A stretch of 64,000 nucleotides of DNA from Pseudomonadota bacterium (GTDB taxonomy: Bacteria > Pseudomonadota > Gammaproteobacteria > Steroidobacterales > Steroidobacteraceae): positions 248,001 to 312,000 of the forward strand of contig JAPLSH010000004.1 in the NCBI GenBank assembly GCA_026398735.1. The letters are read 5' to 3'. Position 1 is the first letter of the stretch. Each line of letters begins with the position of its first letter. Below, in pieces: positions 54,390 through 64,000 of the stretch. The notes under the pieces are model-generated. The model made no database searches. It was not told where the DNA came from and saw only the letters and a program-made list of their open reading frames with translations. The position numbers were made by a program, and so were the translations under genes.

Positions 54390-55280
54390 TCAGTGTTGCA
54401 GCGCAAGCAGTGCACCGACAAACACCACCAGTCCAAACCAGCCGTTGTTGGTGAAGGCACGAAAGCAATCGGCCCGGGCACGATGGCGGATCAGCCATTG
54501 CTGCCAAGCAAACAAAGCGCTGCCCGCCAAGACGCCGGCATACCAGAGCCAGTTTAATTGGGCAGCACGGCCTGCCAGCAGCAGGCCCACGATGACCAGG
54601 ACCTGCAGCGCGCCGACCAGCGTGCGATCGTTATCGCCAAACAAGATAGCGGTAGAGCGCACGTCCAGCTTCAGATCATCATCGCGATCGACCATGGCAT
54701 AGACTGTGTCGTACACACCGGCCCATAACACAGCAACCAGAAACAGCAGCCAGCCCACCTGTGGCACATGACCTTGAAGGGCGACAAAGCCCATCGGTAT
54801 GGCCCAGCCGAATGCCGCACCCAAGTACAGCTGCGGCAGCGGGAAAAACCGCTTCATGAACGGATAGCTGATGGTCAAGGCCGCGCCCACAAACGCATAG
54901 CGCACTGTCAGTGCATCCAAACGGGTGACTAACCACAGCGCCACGGCGATCAATACGGCAAACAACCACAGTGCTTCGTGTGGCGACATGCGTCGCGCCG
55001 CTAAGGGCCGGTCACGCGTGCGTTTGACGTAGTAGTCAATGTTGCGATCAGCGAAGTCATTGATGATGCAGCCGGCTGAGCGCATCACTACGGTGCCGGC
55101 GATGAATACAATCAGAATACGCAGTGGTGGCGGGCCGCCTGCGCCTATCCATAGGGCCCATAGCAAAGGCCACAGCAACAAAAAAATGCCGATGGGTTTG
55201 TCGAGACGGGTGATGTGCACCCAGTTGCGCAGCCTACGCTGCAGCGCTTTAACCGACACGGCCGTACTCCTCGGCGCCAC
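54390..55280 (-). CDS. ubiA: 4-hydroxybenzoate polyprenyltransferase
   Basis: RLDKPIGIFLLLWPLLWALWI, RSAGCIINDFADRNIDYYVKRTRDRPLAA, YDTVYAMVDRDDDLKLDVRSTAILFG. Confidence 0.94.
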   Translation of the reverse strand: MAPRSTAVSVKALQRRLRNWVHITRLDKPIGIFLLLWPLLWALWIGAGGPPPLRILIVFIAGTVVMRSAGCIINDFADRNIDYYVKRTRDRPLAARRMSPHEALWLFAVLIAVALWLVTRLDALTVRYAFVGAALTISYPFMKRFFPLPQLYLGAAFGWAIPMGFVALQGHVPQVGWLLFLVAVLWAGVYDTVYAMVDRDDDLKLDVRSTAILFGDNDRTLVGALQVLVIVGLLLAGRAAQLNWLWYAGVLAGSALFAWQQWLIRHRARADCFRAFTNNGWFGLVVFVGALLALQH

Positions 55281-57270
55281 CTATCCAGCGCCGTCGCAAA
55301 GGTTCGATGCAGGGCGAGTTCTCGAGCAGCAGTTGCGTCGCAGTATCGCGCACCTGTGGCAATAGATCTGCATCCCGGATCAGATCCGCTACGCGCAGCT
55401 CGGCAAGTCCGGTTTGGCGCGTACCCAGCAGCTCGCCGGGGCCGCGCAGTTCCAGGTCACGACGGGCAATCTCAAAGCCATCGTTGCTGTCGCGGATGGT
55501 CGCCAGTCTGGCGCGCGCCAAGGGTGACAGCGGGCTGCGATACAACAGCACGCAACTACTCTGCGCCGCACCGCGACCGACACGACCGCGCAGCTGATGC
55601 AGCTGCGCCAGCCCCATGCGCTCAGCGTTTTCAATCACCATCAGGCTGGCATTGGGCACATCAACGCCGACCTCAATCACCGTGGTGGCGACCAGTACTT
55701 GGCTGAGACCGGCTTTGAACGCTTGCATGGCGCGGGCTTTATCACGCGGTGGCATGCGACCGTGCACCAGGTCAACGATAATACCCGGCAACGCAGCAGC
55801 CAGCGTGACCGCAGTCTCTTCGGCGGCTTGGCAGCGCAGCTCTTCGGACTCGTCGATGAGCGGACAGACCCAATAGGCTTGGCGCCCTTCTTTGCATGCC
55901 GCGTGGATACGTGCCACGACACCGGCACGCTTTTCTTCGGCAATCACCACCGTTTGGACTGGTGTACGACCTGGTGGTAACTCATCGATAACCGAAACGT
56001 CCAAGTCCGCATAAGCGGTCATCGCCAGCGTACGCGGTATGGGTGTGGCGGTCATGATCAGCTGGTGGGGCACCAGACCTTCGTGCCGACCTTTGTCCTT
56101 GAGCTGCATGCGTTGCTGCACACCAAAGCGATGCTGTTCATCAACAATAGCCAAGCGCAGGTGGGCCAGCTCTACGCCCTCTTGAAACAGCGCATGTGTG
56201 CCGACCAGCAGTGGTAACTCGCCACTGGCTGCAGCGGCTAGCGTGCTGCGGCGCGTGCGTGCCGGTAGCGAGCCGGTAAGCAGACCCACGTCGATACCCA
56301 ATGGTGCAAACCAGGCTTGCAGACTGCGATGGTGTTGCTCGGCCAGCAGCTCTGTGGGCGCCATCAGCACGACCTGTCCACCACTGCCGATAGCGCGTGC
56401 CGCAGCAGCGGCAGCAACGACTGTTTTGCCGCAGCCGACATCGCCTTGCACCAGCCGCATCATGGGCCGGTTACCCGCAAGGTCTAGGTCAACCTCGGTC
56501 AGCACGCGTTGCTGTGCGCCGGTCAGCTTGAACGCTAGTGCTGCGATAAAGCGTGACTCGAGGCCCGCGGCATCCGCCAATGGTCCAGCTGGATCCGACT
56601 GAATCAGCTGCTTGAGTTGTTGCAGTGACAGTTGATGCGCCAGCAGTTCTTCGAAGGCCAGACGTTGCTGCGCTGGGTTACGCGCAGCGGCCAGATCCTC
56701 CAGGCGCGTACCTACTGGCGGATGGTGCACAAACTGCAACGCATCGCGCAGCGTGGGCAACTGCAGCGCCTGCACCACATGGTCAGGCAGCAAATCGGCA
56801 GAGTCCTGTTCGCCACTGCGCAGTGCGCGCAGCGCACGATCAACACGCTGACGCACCCGCCCTTGGGTAGCGCCTTCTGTCAGCGGATAGATAGGGGTGA
56901 GCGCGGCTTCCAGCGGTTCGGCCACCGCACCGATGCGACGGTATTCCGGATGGACAATTTCGAGGCCCATCGGACCACGTCGTGCTTCTCCAAAGCAGCG
57001 CAGCTGCGTGCCGCGCGCCAGCCCTTGTACTTGGGCCTGAGAAAAATAGAAGAAGCGCAGATTGACGAAGCCACTACCGTCAGAGAGTCGTACCAGCAGC
57101 GCACGCCGGCGCCGGTAGACCACTTCGGTCAGTTGTACCTGGCCTTCGATGACGGCGCGCTGACCGCTCAGCAGAGCGCCGATGGGTGTGACTTGGGTGC
57201 GATCCTCGTAGCGCGACGGCAGCGTGAACAGCGCGTCGTCGAGTTCTACGTTTACAGTCCCAGGATGCAA
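55249..57270 (-). CDS. recG: ATP-dependent DNA helicase RecG, apparently N-terminally short
   Basis: [91 protein letters not shown] start inside ridA. Confidence 0.92.
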   Translation of the reverse strand: MHPGTVNVELDDALFTLPSRYEDRTQVTPIGALLSGQRAVIEGQVQLTEVVYRRRRALLVRLSDGSGFVNLRFFYFSQAQVQGLARGTQLRCFGEARRGPMGLEIVHPEYRRIGAVAEPLEAALTPIYPLTEGATQGRVRQRVDRALRALRSGEQDSADLLPDHVVQALQLPTLRDALQFVHHPPVGTRLEDLAAARNPAQQRLAFEELLAHQLSLQQLKQLIQSDPAGPLADAAGLESRFIAALAFKLTGAQQRVLTEVDLDLAGNRPMMRLVQGDVGCGKTVVAAAAAARAIGSGGQVVLMAPTELLAEQHHRSLQAWFAPLGIDVGLLTGSLPARTRRSTLAAAASGELPLLVGTHALFQEGVELAHLRLAIVDEQHRFGVQQRMQLKDKGRHEGLVPHQLIMTATPIPRTLAMTAYADLDVSVIDELPPGRTPVQTVVIAEEKRAGVVARIHAACKEGRQAYWVCPLIDESEELRCQAAEETAVTLAAALPGIIVDLVHGRMPPRDKARAMQAFKAGLSQVLVATTVIEVGVDVPNASLMVIENAERMGLAQLHQLRGRVGRGAAQSSCVLLYRSPLSPLARARLATIRDSNDGFEIARRDLELRGPGELLGTRQTGLAELRVADLIRDADLLPQVRDTATQLLLENSPCIEPLRRRWIGGAEEYGRVG

Positions 57271-57632
57271 TCCATCTCCACACGCGCACCGCGCGGCAGC
57301 GCTACCACACCGATCGCGGCGCGCGCCGGCCAGGGCTGCGGGAAATAGGTGGCCATGATCTCGTTGACGCGGCCGAAGTGGCCCAGGTCAGTAAGAAACA
57401 CGTTGAGCTTGAGTGTGTTGGCCAGCGTGCCGCCAGCAGCCTCGGCAATAGCCGCCAGATTGTCGAACACGCGGCGGATCTCGGCATCTATGTCATTGCC
57501 GATCAGTTGACCCGTGGCCGGATCCAGAGGGATCTGCCCAGACACGTAGACGGTGTCGCCATAACGCACCGCCTGTGAGTAGGTGCCGATAGCGGCAGGA
57601 GCGTTGGCGGTCTGGATAATGCTGCGGCTCAT
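57252..57632 (-). CDS. ridA: RidA family reactive intermediate/imine deaminase
   Basis: [67 protein letters not shown]. Confidence 0.95.
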   Translation of the reverse strand: MSRSIIQTANAPAAIGTYSQAVRYGDTVYVSGQIPLDPATGQLIGNDIDAEIRRVFDNLAAIAEAAGGTLANTLKLNVFLTDLGHFGRVNEIMATYFPQPWPARAAIGVVALPRGARVEMDCILGL

Positions 57633-59848
57633 GCGTCGGAGTTCCTGGTGGTTTGTGTGGGTGTGCGCAGGCGTTCGCGCCGCGCTTCGGATTTGAGGAC
57701 GGTGCGCGCTACGTGCAGCACCTCTGGCATGCGGCGTACGCGTTTGAGGATGCGTGCCAGATGGTCGCGATCACGCACTTCGATTTCCATGGTGATAACC
57801 GAGATATCACCATCGCGTTGCTCGAGCGTGACGTGCTGGATGTTGGTTTGGGTGTCGGCGATGGCTGCCGAGATGGCTGCCAGCATGCCTACCTTGTTGG
57901 CACTTTCGACGCGCACTTCAGAGCTGAACAGCCGCGTGGTGTCGTCTTGCCAATTGACCGGCTGCCACTTGTCCGGATGCTTGTGATAGTCGTCGACGTT
58001 GGCGCACTCATCGCGATGTATGAGGATGCCGCGTCCGCTGCTGAGGAACGCGATGATCGGATCGCCAGGCACGGGATGGCAGCAGGGTGCGTAGCTGACC
58101 AGCAGTCCCTCGGTGCCGGCAACTTCCAGCGATGTGCGTTCGCCATGGGCATTGCTCTGGTCGGGCAGTAGCAGGCGTGCGGTCAGTGGCGCAAGGCGCT
58201 CGCCTAGCCCCACCTTCTCGAACAGCTCGTCGCGCTCAGTGAGCCCGAACTCGGTCAGCGTTGCTGCCAGCGCTGCCGGCGCCACGGCTTCGACATCGAT
58301 GCCGAACTCTGCCAGCGAGGCGTTGAGCAGTTGCCTTCCAAGCTCGACCGCCTCGTTGCTGCGTAGCGAGCGCAAGTAATGACGAATGGCGCTGCGCGCC
58401 TTGGCCGACACCACGAAGTTAACCCACGAAGGATTGGGCTGGGCCCCGTTGGCGGTGACGATTTGTACTGTCTGACCGTTGCGCAGCACGGTGCGCAGTG
58501 GCGCCAGACGGCGGTCGACCTTGGCCGCCACACAGCGGTTGCCCACATCGGTATGCACTGCATAGGCAAAGTCGACGACGGTAGCGCCGCGCGGCAGTCG
58601 CAGGATCGCACCCTTGGGCGTGAACACATAGACCTTGTCGGGGAACAGATCGACCTTGACGCTCTCGATGAACTCTTCGGAGTTGCCGCTTTCCTGCATT
58701 TCGACCAAGTGCGACAACCAGGCGCGCGCGCGCTCTTGTTGCACGCTGTCGTTGCTGCGCACGCCGGATTTATATTTCCAGTGGGCGGCGATACCACTCT
58801 CGGCGACGTGGTGCATGTCTTCGGTACGAATCTGCACTTCGATGGGCACGGCGTTGGGCCCGAACAGCGTGGTGTGCAGCGACTGATAGCCGTTCACGCG
58901 CGGGATGGCGATATAGTCTTTGAAGCGGCCCGGCATGGGCCTGAAGGTGCCGTGCACCACGCCCAGTGCGCGATAGCACGTGTCTGCACTGTCGACCACG
59001 ATGCGCAGCCCATACACATCCACGATCTCAGCCAGCAGCGCGCTCTTGCGACGCATCTTGCGATAGATGCTGTAAAGATGTTTTTCGCGCCCCTGCACGG
59101 TGGCGTTGATGCTGGCGCGTTGCAGCGAGGCGTTGAGTGCGGTCTCGATGCGCGACAAAAATTCTTTCTGGTTGCCGCGTGCGCGTTTGAGTGCGCGCTC
59201 AATAACCCGATGGCGATGCGGATACAGGGTTTGGAAGCCGAGGTCTTCCAGCTCGAGCTTCATGCCGTACAGGCCCAGACGCTCGGCTACCGGCGCATAA
59301 ATTTCGAGTGTTTCGCGCGCGACCTGCCGGCGCTTGTGCACCGGCATGCTGTCGATGGTGCGCATGTTGTGGGTGCGATCGGCCAGCTTGACCATGATGA
59401 CGCGCAGATCGCGCACCATCGCCATGAGCATTTTGCGAAAGCTCTCCGCCTGCGCTTCTTCGCGGCTTTTGAACTTGATCTGGTCTAGCTTGGTGACGCC
59501 GTCGACGATCTCTGCCACATCGGTGCCAAAGCGCGCGGCGATCTCTTCTTTGGCGATAGGCGTGTCTTCGATGACATCGTGCAGGATGGCGCTGACGATG
59601 GTGTCTGCGTCCAAGTGCAGGTCGGCGAGGATTTCGGCGGCGGCTACCGGGTGAGCGATGTAGGGTTCGCCGGAGCGGCGTCGTTGGCCCTCATGGGCCA
59701 AGGTGCCAAAACGCCCGGCTTCGCGGATGCGGTCGACTTGGTCGGGCGGCAGGTAGGCCGCGACCTTGCTCAGCAGTTCATCGAGTCCGGGAGTGCGCTT
59801 CGCGGAGGACGCGGGCAGTGGCCCGGACGGCGAAGGCGCGGGGTCCAT
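57629..59848 (-). CDS. spoT: Bifunctional (p)ppGpp synthetase/hydrolase
   Basis: HD domain [34 protein letters not shown]; synthetase [39 protein letters not shown] and ACT domains. Confidence 0.96.
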   Translation of the reverse strand: MDPAPSPSGPLPASSAKRTPGLDELLSKVAAYLPPDQVDRIREAGRFGTLAHEGQRRRSGEPYIAHPVAAAEILADLHLDADTIVSAILHDVIEDTPIAKEEIAARFGTDVAEIVDGVTKLDQIKFKSREEAQAESFRKMLMAMVRDLRVIMVKLADRTHNMRTIDSMPVHKRRQVARETLEIYAPVAERLGLYGMKLELEDLGFQTLYPHRHRVIERALKRARGNQKEFLSRIETALNASLQRASINATVQGREKHLYSIYRKMRRKSALLAEIVDVYGLRIVVDSADTCYRALGVVHGTFRPMPGRFKDYIAIPRVNGYQSLHTTLFGPNAVPIEVQIRTEDMHHVAESGIAAHWKYKSGVRSNDSVQQERARAWLSHLVEMQESGNSEEFIESVKVDLFPDKVYVFTPKGAILRLPRGATVVDFAYAVHTDVGNRCVAAKVDRRLAPLRTVLRNGQTVQIVTANGAQPNPSWVNFVVSAKARSAIRHYLRSLRSNEAVELGRQLLNASLAEFGIDVEAVAPAALAATLTEFGLTERDELFEKVGLGERLAPLTARLLLPDQSNAHGERTSLEVAGTEGLLVSYAPCCHPVPGDPIIAFLSSGRGILIHRDECANVDDYHKHPDKWQPVNWQDDTTRLFSSEVRVESANKVGMLAAISAAIADTQTNIQHVTLEQRDGDISVITMEIEVRDRDHLARILKRVRRMPEVLHVARTVLKSEARRERLRTPTQTTRNSDA

Positions 59849-59863
59849 GTGCAGCGGCCGGGA

Positions 59864-60163
59864 TCAGTCTCCGAGGCCGAACTGCGGCGCACGAAAGCCC
59901 GCCAACTGTGCGTCGATATCGTTCTCGGCGGACAGTTCGGGGGCCGGCGGCGACGGCGGTGGCTCGGGGGGCATCAGCATTTCGGCAGTCATGTTGCCTT
60001 CGGCAATCTCGCGCAGCGCGATTACCGTGACCTTGTCGTTGTCGGGCTCGACAGTGGGCGGGGCGCCGTTGGCCAGCCGACGGGCGCGAACAGATGCCAC
60101 GAGCACCAGCTCAAACAGGTTGTCGACGTTGTTCAGACAGTCTTCGACGGTGACTCGTGCCAT
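59864..60163 (-). CDS. rpoZ: RNA polymerase omega subunit
   Basis: [33 protein letters not shown]...[13 protein letters not shown]. Confidence 0.95.
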   Translation of the reverse strand: MARVTVEDCLNNVDNLFELVLVASVRARRLANGAPPTVEPDNDKVTVIALREIAEGNMTAEMLMPPEPPPSPPAPELSAENDIDAQLAGFRAPQFGLGD

Positions 60164-60225
60164 GGCGTTTCGCTTCTGGAATTACAGCTAAGGTCGGTCT
60201 GCAAGTATATGCGCCGCAGGGGGTG

Positions 60226-60843
60226 TCACGCCAGCAGATTTGCCAGAAGTGGCGACAGTTCGGGCCGATCGGCGCGCAGCGACGCACCGTGGCCGGCGAT
60301 GATCTGCTGCAAGTCGGCCAGCGCCCGGCCGAAGTCGTCATTGATCACCGCGTAGTCAAACTCCAGGCAGTGCGACATATCGCCCTGCGCATCGGCCAGC
60401 CGGCGCGCGATCACCTGCGGGCTGTCGGTGGCGCGCCCCTCCAGGCGCTGGCGCAAGGTGGCCAGCGAGGGCGGCAGAATGAAGATGCTGCGGGTGTCGG
60501 GCCGCGCCTGACGCACCTGACGGGCACCTTGCCAGTCGATTTCCAGGATGACGTTGCGTCCGGCAGCCAGCTGCGCCTCGACCTGTTCGCGGCCGGTGCC
60601 ATAGTGATTGTCGAACACCTGAGCGTGCTCCAAAAAGCCGTCCGCCAGCACGCGCTGGGCGAACACCTCGGGCGTCACAAAGTGATATTCGCGGCCGTCG
60701 AGTTCGTTCGGGCGCGGTGGCCGCGTGGTATGCGATACCGACAGCGCCAGCTGCGGCTCGGCCGCCAGCAGCGCCTTGACGAGGCTGGTCTTGCCGCCCC
60801 CGGAGGGCGCAGCGATCACGTACAGGTGGCCGGATTCGGTCAT
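60226..60843 (-). CDS. gmk: Guanylate kinase
   Basis: LYVIAAPSGGGKTSLVKALL, SVSHTTRPPRPNELDGREYHFV, ILEIDWQGARQVR. Confidence 0.96.
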   Translation of the reverse strand: MTESGHLYVIAAPSGGGKTSLVKALLAAEPQLALSVSHTTRPPRPNELDGREYHFVTPEVFAQRVLADGFLEHAQVFDNHYGTGREQVEAQLAAGRNVILEIDWQGARQVRQARPDTRSIFILPPSLATLRQRLEGRATDSPQVIARRLADAQGDMSHCLEFDYAVINDDFGRALADLQQIIAGHGASLRADRPELSPLLANLLA

Positions 60844-60870
60844 GGCTGCGCAGGCTACCGCAAATGAGCG

Positions 60871-62013
60871 TCAGTAACCGCGTTGTGGATCGACCACCAG
60901 CAGCATGCGTTCGCCCGCCGCATAGCGGCGCAGGTTTTCGACGGCCAGAATCCAGCGCGCATCACCGGGCAGGTCTGAACGGGAGGAAATGTGCGGGGTA
61001 ATGAGCACCCGCGGTGCCCGCCACAGCGGATGGCCGGGCGGCAGCGGCTCCGGTTCGGTGACATCCAGACCCGCGCTACCCACGCGGCCGTCGCTGAGTG
61101 CCTGCACCAGATCGTTGGTGACCACGCTGGCGCCGCGCGCCACGTTGATGAACATCGCGCCGCGCGGCAGCGCATCAAAGAAGCGCTTGTTATAGAGACC
61201 GGTGGTGGCCGCAGTCAGCGGCACGGCACTGACCACGACATCGGCCTGTGCTGCCAGCGTCAGCAGTTCTGCCGGTTGGCCGACATACGACACAAAGGCC
61301 GGCACCGGGCCACCGCCTTCGCGCGTGGCAATGACTTTCATACCCAGCGCGGCAGCACGGCGCGCCACTTCGGTGCCGATGCCCCCTAAGCCCGAGACCA
61401 GCAGTGTTTTGCCATCAACCGAGATCATGCGCAGCGCCGAGCCGGTGTCACTGCCCCAATGGCCGCGCGCCGTATCGGCTGCAAAGCCATCCAGTCCATG
61501 TGCCAACGCCAGCATCAGCGCAATGGCGTGTTCGGCGATGGCCGGTGAATCGACGCCACGCATGTTGGTCACCAACACGCCCGGGGCACGCACCGCGGGC
61601 AGGCCGACGCAGTTTTCGACGCCGGCAGACAGCGACACCAGCCAGCGCAACTCGCGCGCGCCATCGAGTATGCGTGCATCGCAGATGGACGGATTGAAGC
61701 CGATGATGACATCGGCATCGACGGCCTCGGTGGTAGCCATGGTGCGATCGGTGGCGATGACGATCCGCGCACCTGGTGCTACGGCACCAAATGCCGTCGC
61801 CTGTGCGGCAAGCGCAGCATTGCCTTGGGCCAATAGCAGTACTTTGCGCGGTGCTTGCCAGCGTGCGTTGCTGCGCTGGGGTTGCGGCGCCTCATCGACG
61901 CGCAGTGCTGTGAGAGTGCCTGCGACGCGCGGATCAGCCGGCGGTGCTGCGGCCTGTGCGCTCATTGCGCCAGTGAGTAAGCAGAGCAGAAGTGCGCAGT
62001 GCATAGAGGTCAT
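60871..62013 (-). CDS. D-2-hydroxyacid dehydrogenase with N-terminal signal peptide
   Basis: MTSMHCALLLCLLTGAMSAQA-AAPP leader; GLGGIGTEVARRAAALGMKV Rossmann motif; NVARGASV, GLDVTEPEPLPPGHPLW, ITPHIS. Confidence 0.88.
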   Translation of the reverse strand: MTSMHCALLLCLLTGAMSAQAAAPPADPRVAGTLTALRVDEAPQPQRSNARWQAPRKVLLLAQGNAALAAQATAFGAVAPGARIVIATDRTMATTEAVDADVIIGFNPSICDARILDGARELRWLVSLSAGVENCVGLPAVRAPGVLVTNMRGVDSPAIAEHAIALMLALAHGLDGFAADTARGHWGSDTGSALRMISVDGKTLLVSGLGGIGTEVARRAAALGMKVIATREGGGPVPAFVSYVGQPAELLTLAAQADVVVSAVPLTAATTGLYNKRFFDALPRGAMFINVARGASVVTNDLVQALSDGRVGSAGLDVTEPEPLPPGHPLWRAPRVLITPHISSRSDLPGDARWILAVENLRRYAAGERMLLVVDPQRGY

Positions 62014-62107
62014 TCGATGGCCTACCGGAGGGTCTAAAAGTGCAAAAAGTTATACTAGGACAATCAGCAATCCACAAAACATTCTGTCGTCAGCGCTTAA
62101 AACACTC

Positions 62108-63781
62108 TTGACCCACGCTAGGGCGTTGCTGGTGCTGAGCGTCCTGATGCTTATGACCAGCGGCGCTGGCTGGTCCGCGCAAGCGCCTGATGCCGCTGAG
62201 CGGGCGTTGGTGCAGCAGCAGCTTGCCCGTCAGGCGCTTGTCGACAAGGCTTTAAAGCCAGCCAAAGCACCGCCGCAAAGCGCGTCTTGGCAAAAGATGT
62301 ATGAACAGCGAGGCATTGTTTTTTATTACGACCCGGCGCTGATCGAACAAAAAGATCTCTACGTCTCTATTCCCTATTTGGTGGATCTGCCGGTCGACAA
62401 TGAGCTCAACCTGCTGCTCGATGGCAGGCGAGCGTATCGCTCCGTGCTGTCGGTTGTTCATTACGACTGCTCGCGTAGAAGCCTGCCGCCCAAGTCAGAG
62501 CGCTACTGGATGTCGGAACAGGACTACTTCTTCACCGGCACTCAGGCAGCCGGTGAGGCAATGATTGATCCGCTGCGTAGCGGCAAGCCTGAGTGGATTG
62601 CTGGGTTTGATGGGTCTGGGCTGACCTATGAGGGCCGCGGTACGCAAGTCAGCCAGGCGTATTTTGTCGTCAAGGTTCTCAATCCGGAGTTGAAGATCTG
62701 CCAGGCCTATTGGAAAGCCCCGCCGGGTTTTCAGCCTGCAAAAACGCCGCCTTATACGCAGATCAAAACGCCACCATGCAGCCCACAAAAGCCAGCAGGA
62801 GGTTTGCTTGAGGCTTGCCACAACACTACTAGCGCCAGGGTAAGCACTGCATATAAGGATCAGAACCAAGCTTTCGACAATCCTGGTACCTATACCGGGT
62901 CATTTCTAAATGGCTCTCCAAATGGATACGGTCGCTACTTGGTTCAGTCTGGTGCCCGTGCTGGCGATTTGTATCTGGGGTTTTTTAGTGCAGGAAATTT
63001 CGACGGGTTCGGCACCTACTATTACAACGCCGACGACGGATTGAAGGGCGCGATGTACATCGGCTACTTCAAGGATCACAAAAGAAACGGCATGGGCATC
63101 TATCGTGCTGCGGACGGCTCGCCGCCTCAGCAAGGTATCTGGGAAGAAGACAAACTGGCCGAACCGAAGAAGGTGTTCTTGCTGGATACGTTAGGAGGCC
63201 TTGCTCCCTGCGAGGGGGATGAGGCGCTGGCCTGGACCAATTGTTTTGGGTTCCTCAAGTTCGAGTCCATACCGGGTCAGCGTCTGCAAGCCTCGACGGC
63301 CACTCTTTATGCGGGTGCTTTTACAGAGGGCATCCCCGACGGATTGGGAAGCTTCTTTGCCGACGACGGGTGGGTCAAGTATCAGGGGCGCTTGCAGAGC
63401 GGCAAGCCGGAGGGCGAAGGCACGCAATTTTTCAGTAGTTCAGGAGATCGCTTTTATTCGGGTGGAATGCTCGATGGAAAACGTCACGGCAAGGGCATTT
63501 CCGTATCAGGTGGTGGATCGACGCTCTGGGAGCGGTACGAAGGCGACTATGTGAATGGCTCTCGATCTGGCCAAGGCGCGCTTTGGATCGAAAAGTCTTT
63601 TAAGTATGTCGGGGGCTTCAAGGCTGGCAAGTTCGACGGCTATGGCGTTTACACGCCTGACCGCGCTCCGGGCGGTACCGTGGTTGTGCAGGAAGGCACT
63701 TGGAAGAACGGCAAGCTGCTCAAGCCTGGCGAAGAATACGCAGACAAAGGCAAAGCCAAGAAGGCTGGTGCGAAAAAGTAA
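62108..63781 (+). CDS. Secreted MORN-repeat protein
   Basis: TTG start (uncertain) gives THARALLVLSVLMLMTSGAGWSAQA signal; MORN units GTYTGSFLNGSPNGYGRY, DLYLGFFSAGNFDGFGTY, AMYIGYFKDHKRNGMGIY, TLYAGAFTEGIPDGLGSF, VKYQGRLQSGKPEGEGTQ, RFYSGGMLDGKRHGKGIS, ERYEGDYVNGSRSGQGAL, FKYVGGFKAGKFDGYGVY. Confidence 0.82.
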   Translation: MTHARALLVLSVLMLMTSGAGWSAQAPDAAERALVQQQLARQALVDKALKPAKAPPQSASWQKMYEQRGIVFYYDPALIEQKDLYVSIPYLVDLPVDNELNLLLDGRRAYRSVLSVVHYDCSRRSLPPKSERYWMSEQDYFFTGTQAAGEAMIDPLRSGKPEWIAGFDGSGLTYEGRGTQVSQAYFVVKVLNPELKICQAYWKAPPGFQPAKTPPYTQIKTPPCSPQKPAGGLLEACHNTTSARVSTAYKDQNQAFDNPGTYTGSFLNGSPNGYGRYLVQSGARAGDLYLGFFSAGNFDGFGTYYYNADDGLKGAMYIGYFKDHKRNGMGIYRAADGSPPQQGIWEEDKLAEPKKVFLLDTLGGLAPCEGDEALAWTNCFGFLKFESIPGQRLQASTATLYAGAFTEGIPDGLGSFFADDGWVKYQGRLQSGKPEGEGTQFFSSSGDRFYSGGMLDGKRHGKGISVSGGGSTLWERYEGDYVNGSRSGQGALWIEKSFKYVGGFKAGKFDGYGVYTPDRAPGGTVVVQEGTWKNGKLLKPGEEYADKGKAKKAGAKK

Positions 63782-63822
63782 GTGGTCTGTGGTGACGCTG
63801 ATTCAACAGTACGCCGCGCACT

Positions 63823-64000
63823 TCACTCGATGTTCTGCACCTGCTCACGCAGTTGTTCGATGAGGACTTTCATGTCGACCGCAGCGCGCGTGGTGTCCAA
63901 GTCCTGTGACTTGGATGACAGCGTGTTGGACTCACGGTTGAACTCTTGCATCAGAAAGTCCAAGCGCCGCCCGGCGGCCTCTGGGCTGTCGATGATGCGG
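63823..64000 (-). CDS. YicC family protein, C-terminal part (5' end outside window)
   Basis: Minus-strand RIIDSPEAAGRRLDFLMQEFNRESNTLSSKSQDLDTTRAAVDMKVLIEQLREQVQNIE*. Confidence 0.92.
   Translation of the reverse strand, partial: RIIDSPEAAGRRLDFLMQEFNRESNTLSSKSQDLDTTRAAVDMKVLIEQLREQVQNIE

Noticed and set aside
61202-62107. N-terminal ~300 codons of the 859-aa ORF ending at 63781
   Set aside because: This part is antisense to the dehydrogenase and lacks recognisable domains; the real gene likely begins near 62108.

Overview
Gene-dense, GC-rich bacterial chromosome segment, probably gammaproteobacterial (my inference from gene content and order such as yicC/gmk/rpoZ/spoT/ridA/recG and trkH-trkA-uvrD). 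No tRNA, rRNA, CRISPR array, transposase or phage module was recognised. Main blocks: (1) TonB receptor, penicillin acylase, RmuC, a photolyase-like protein and an S9 peptidase; (2) an 8.8-16.3 kb module with two LigM/GcvT-like O-demethylase paralogs, a VanR-like GntR regulator, a TonB receptor and a truncated hemoglobin; (3) dsbC, a NatAB-type ABC exporter, mnmG; (4) fliG-fliM-fliN-cheY-cheZ-STAS-cheA-cheW with a sigma-54-like promoter; (5) a long minus-strand run comF-cyoE-dsbA-gloB-AI2E-uvrD-trkA-trkH; (6) bioB-F-H-C-D; (7) a cytochrome aa3 oxidase cluster; (8) secreted hypothetical paralogs plus an SMP-30-like protein; (9) ubiA-recG-ridA-spoT-rpoZ-gmk, with yicC separated from gmk by a signal-peptide-bearing 2-hydroxyacid dehydrogenase and a MORN-repeat protein. 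Main points for follow-up: an in-frame amber codon in bioF next to a frameshifted bioH; a shared GGATCCCG motif at the gntR-ligM1 and ligM2 promoters; a CheA lacking the P5 domain in a C-ring/chemotaxis island without export genes; a cheW/trkH antisense overlap; a photolyase-like protein with apparently reversed domain order; and a RecG missing its usual N-terminus. All calls come from reading the sequence and ORF translations; no database search was run.
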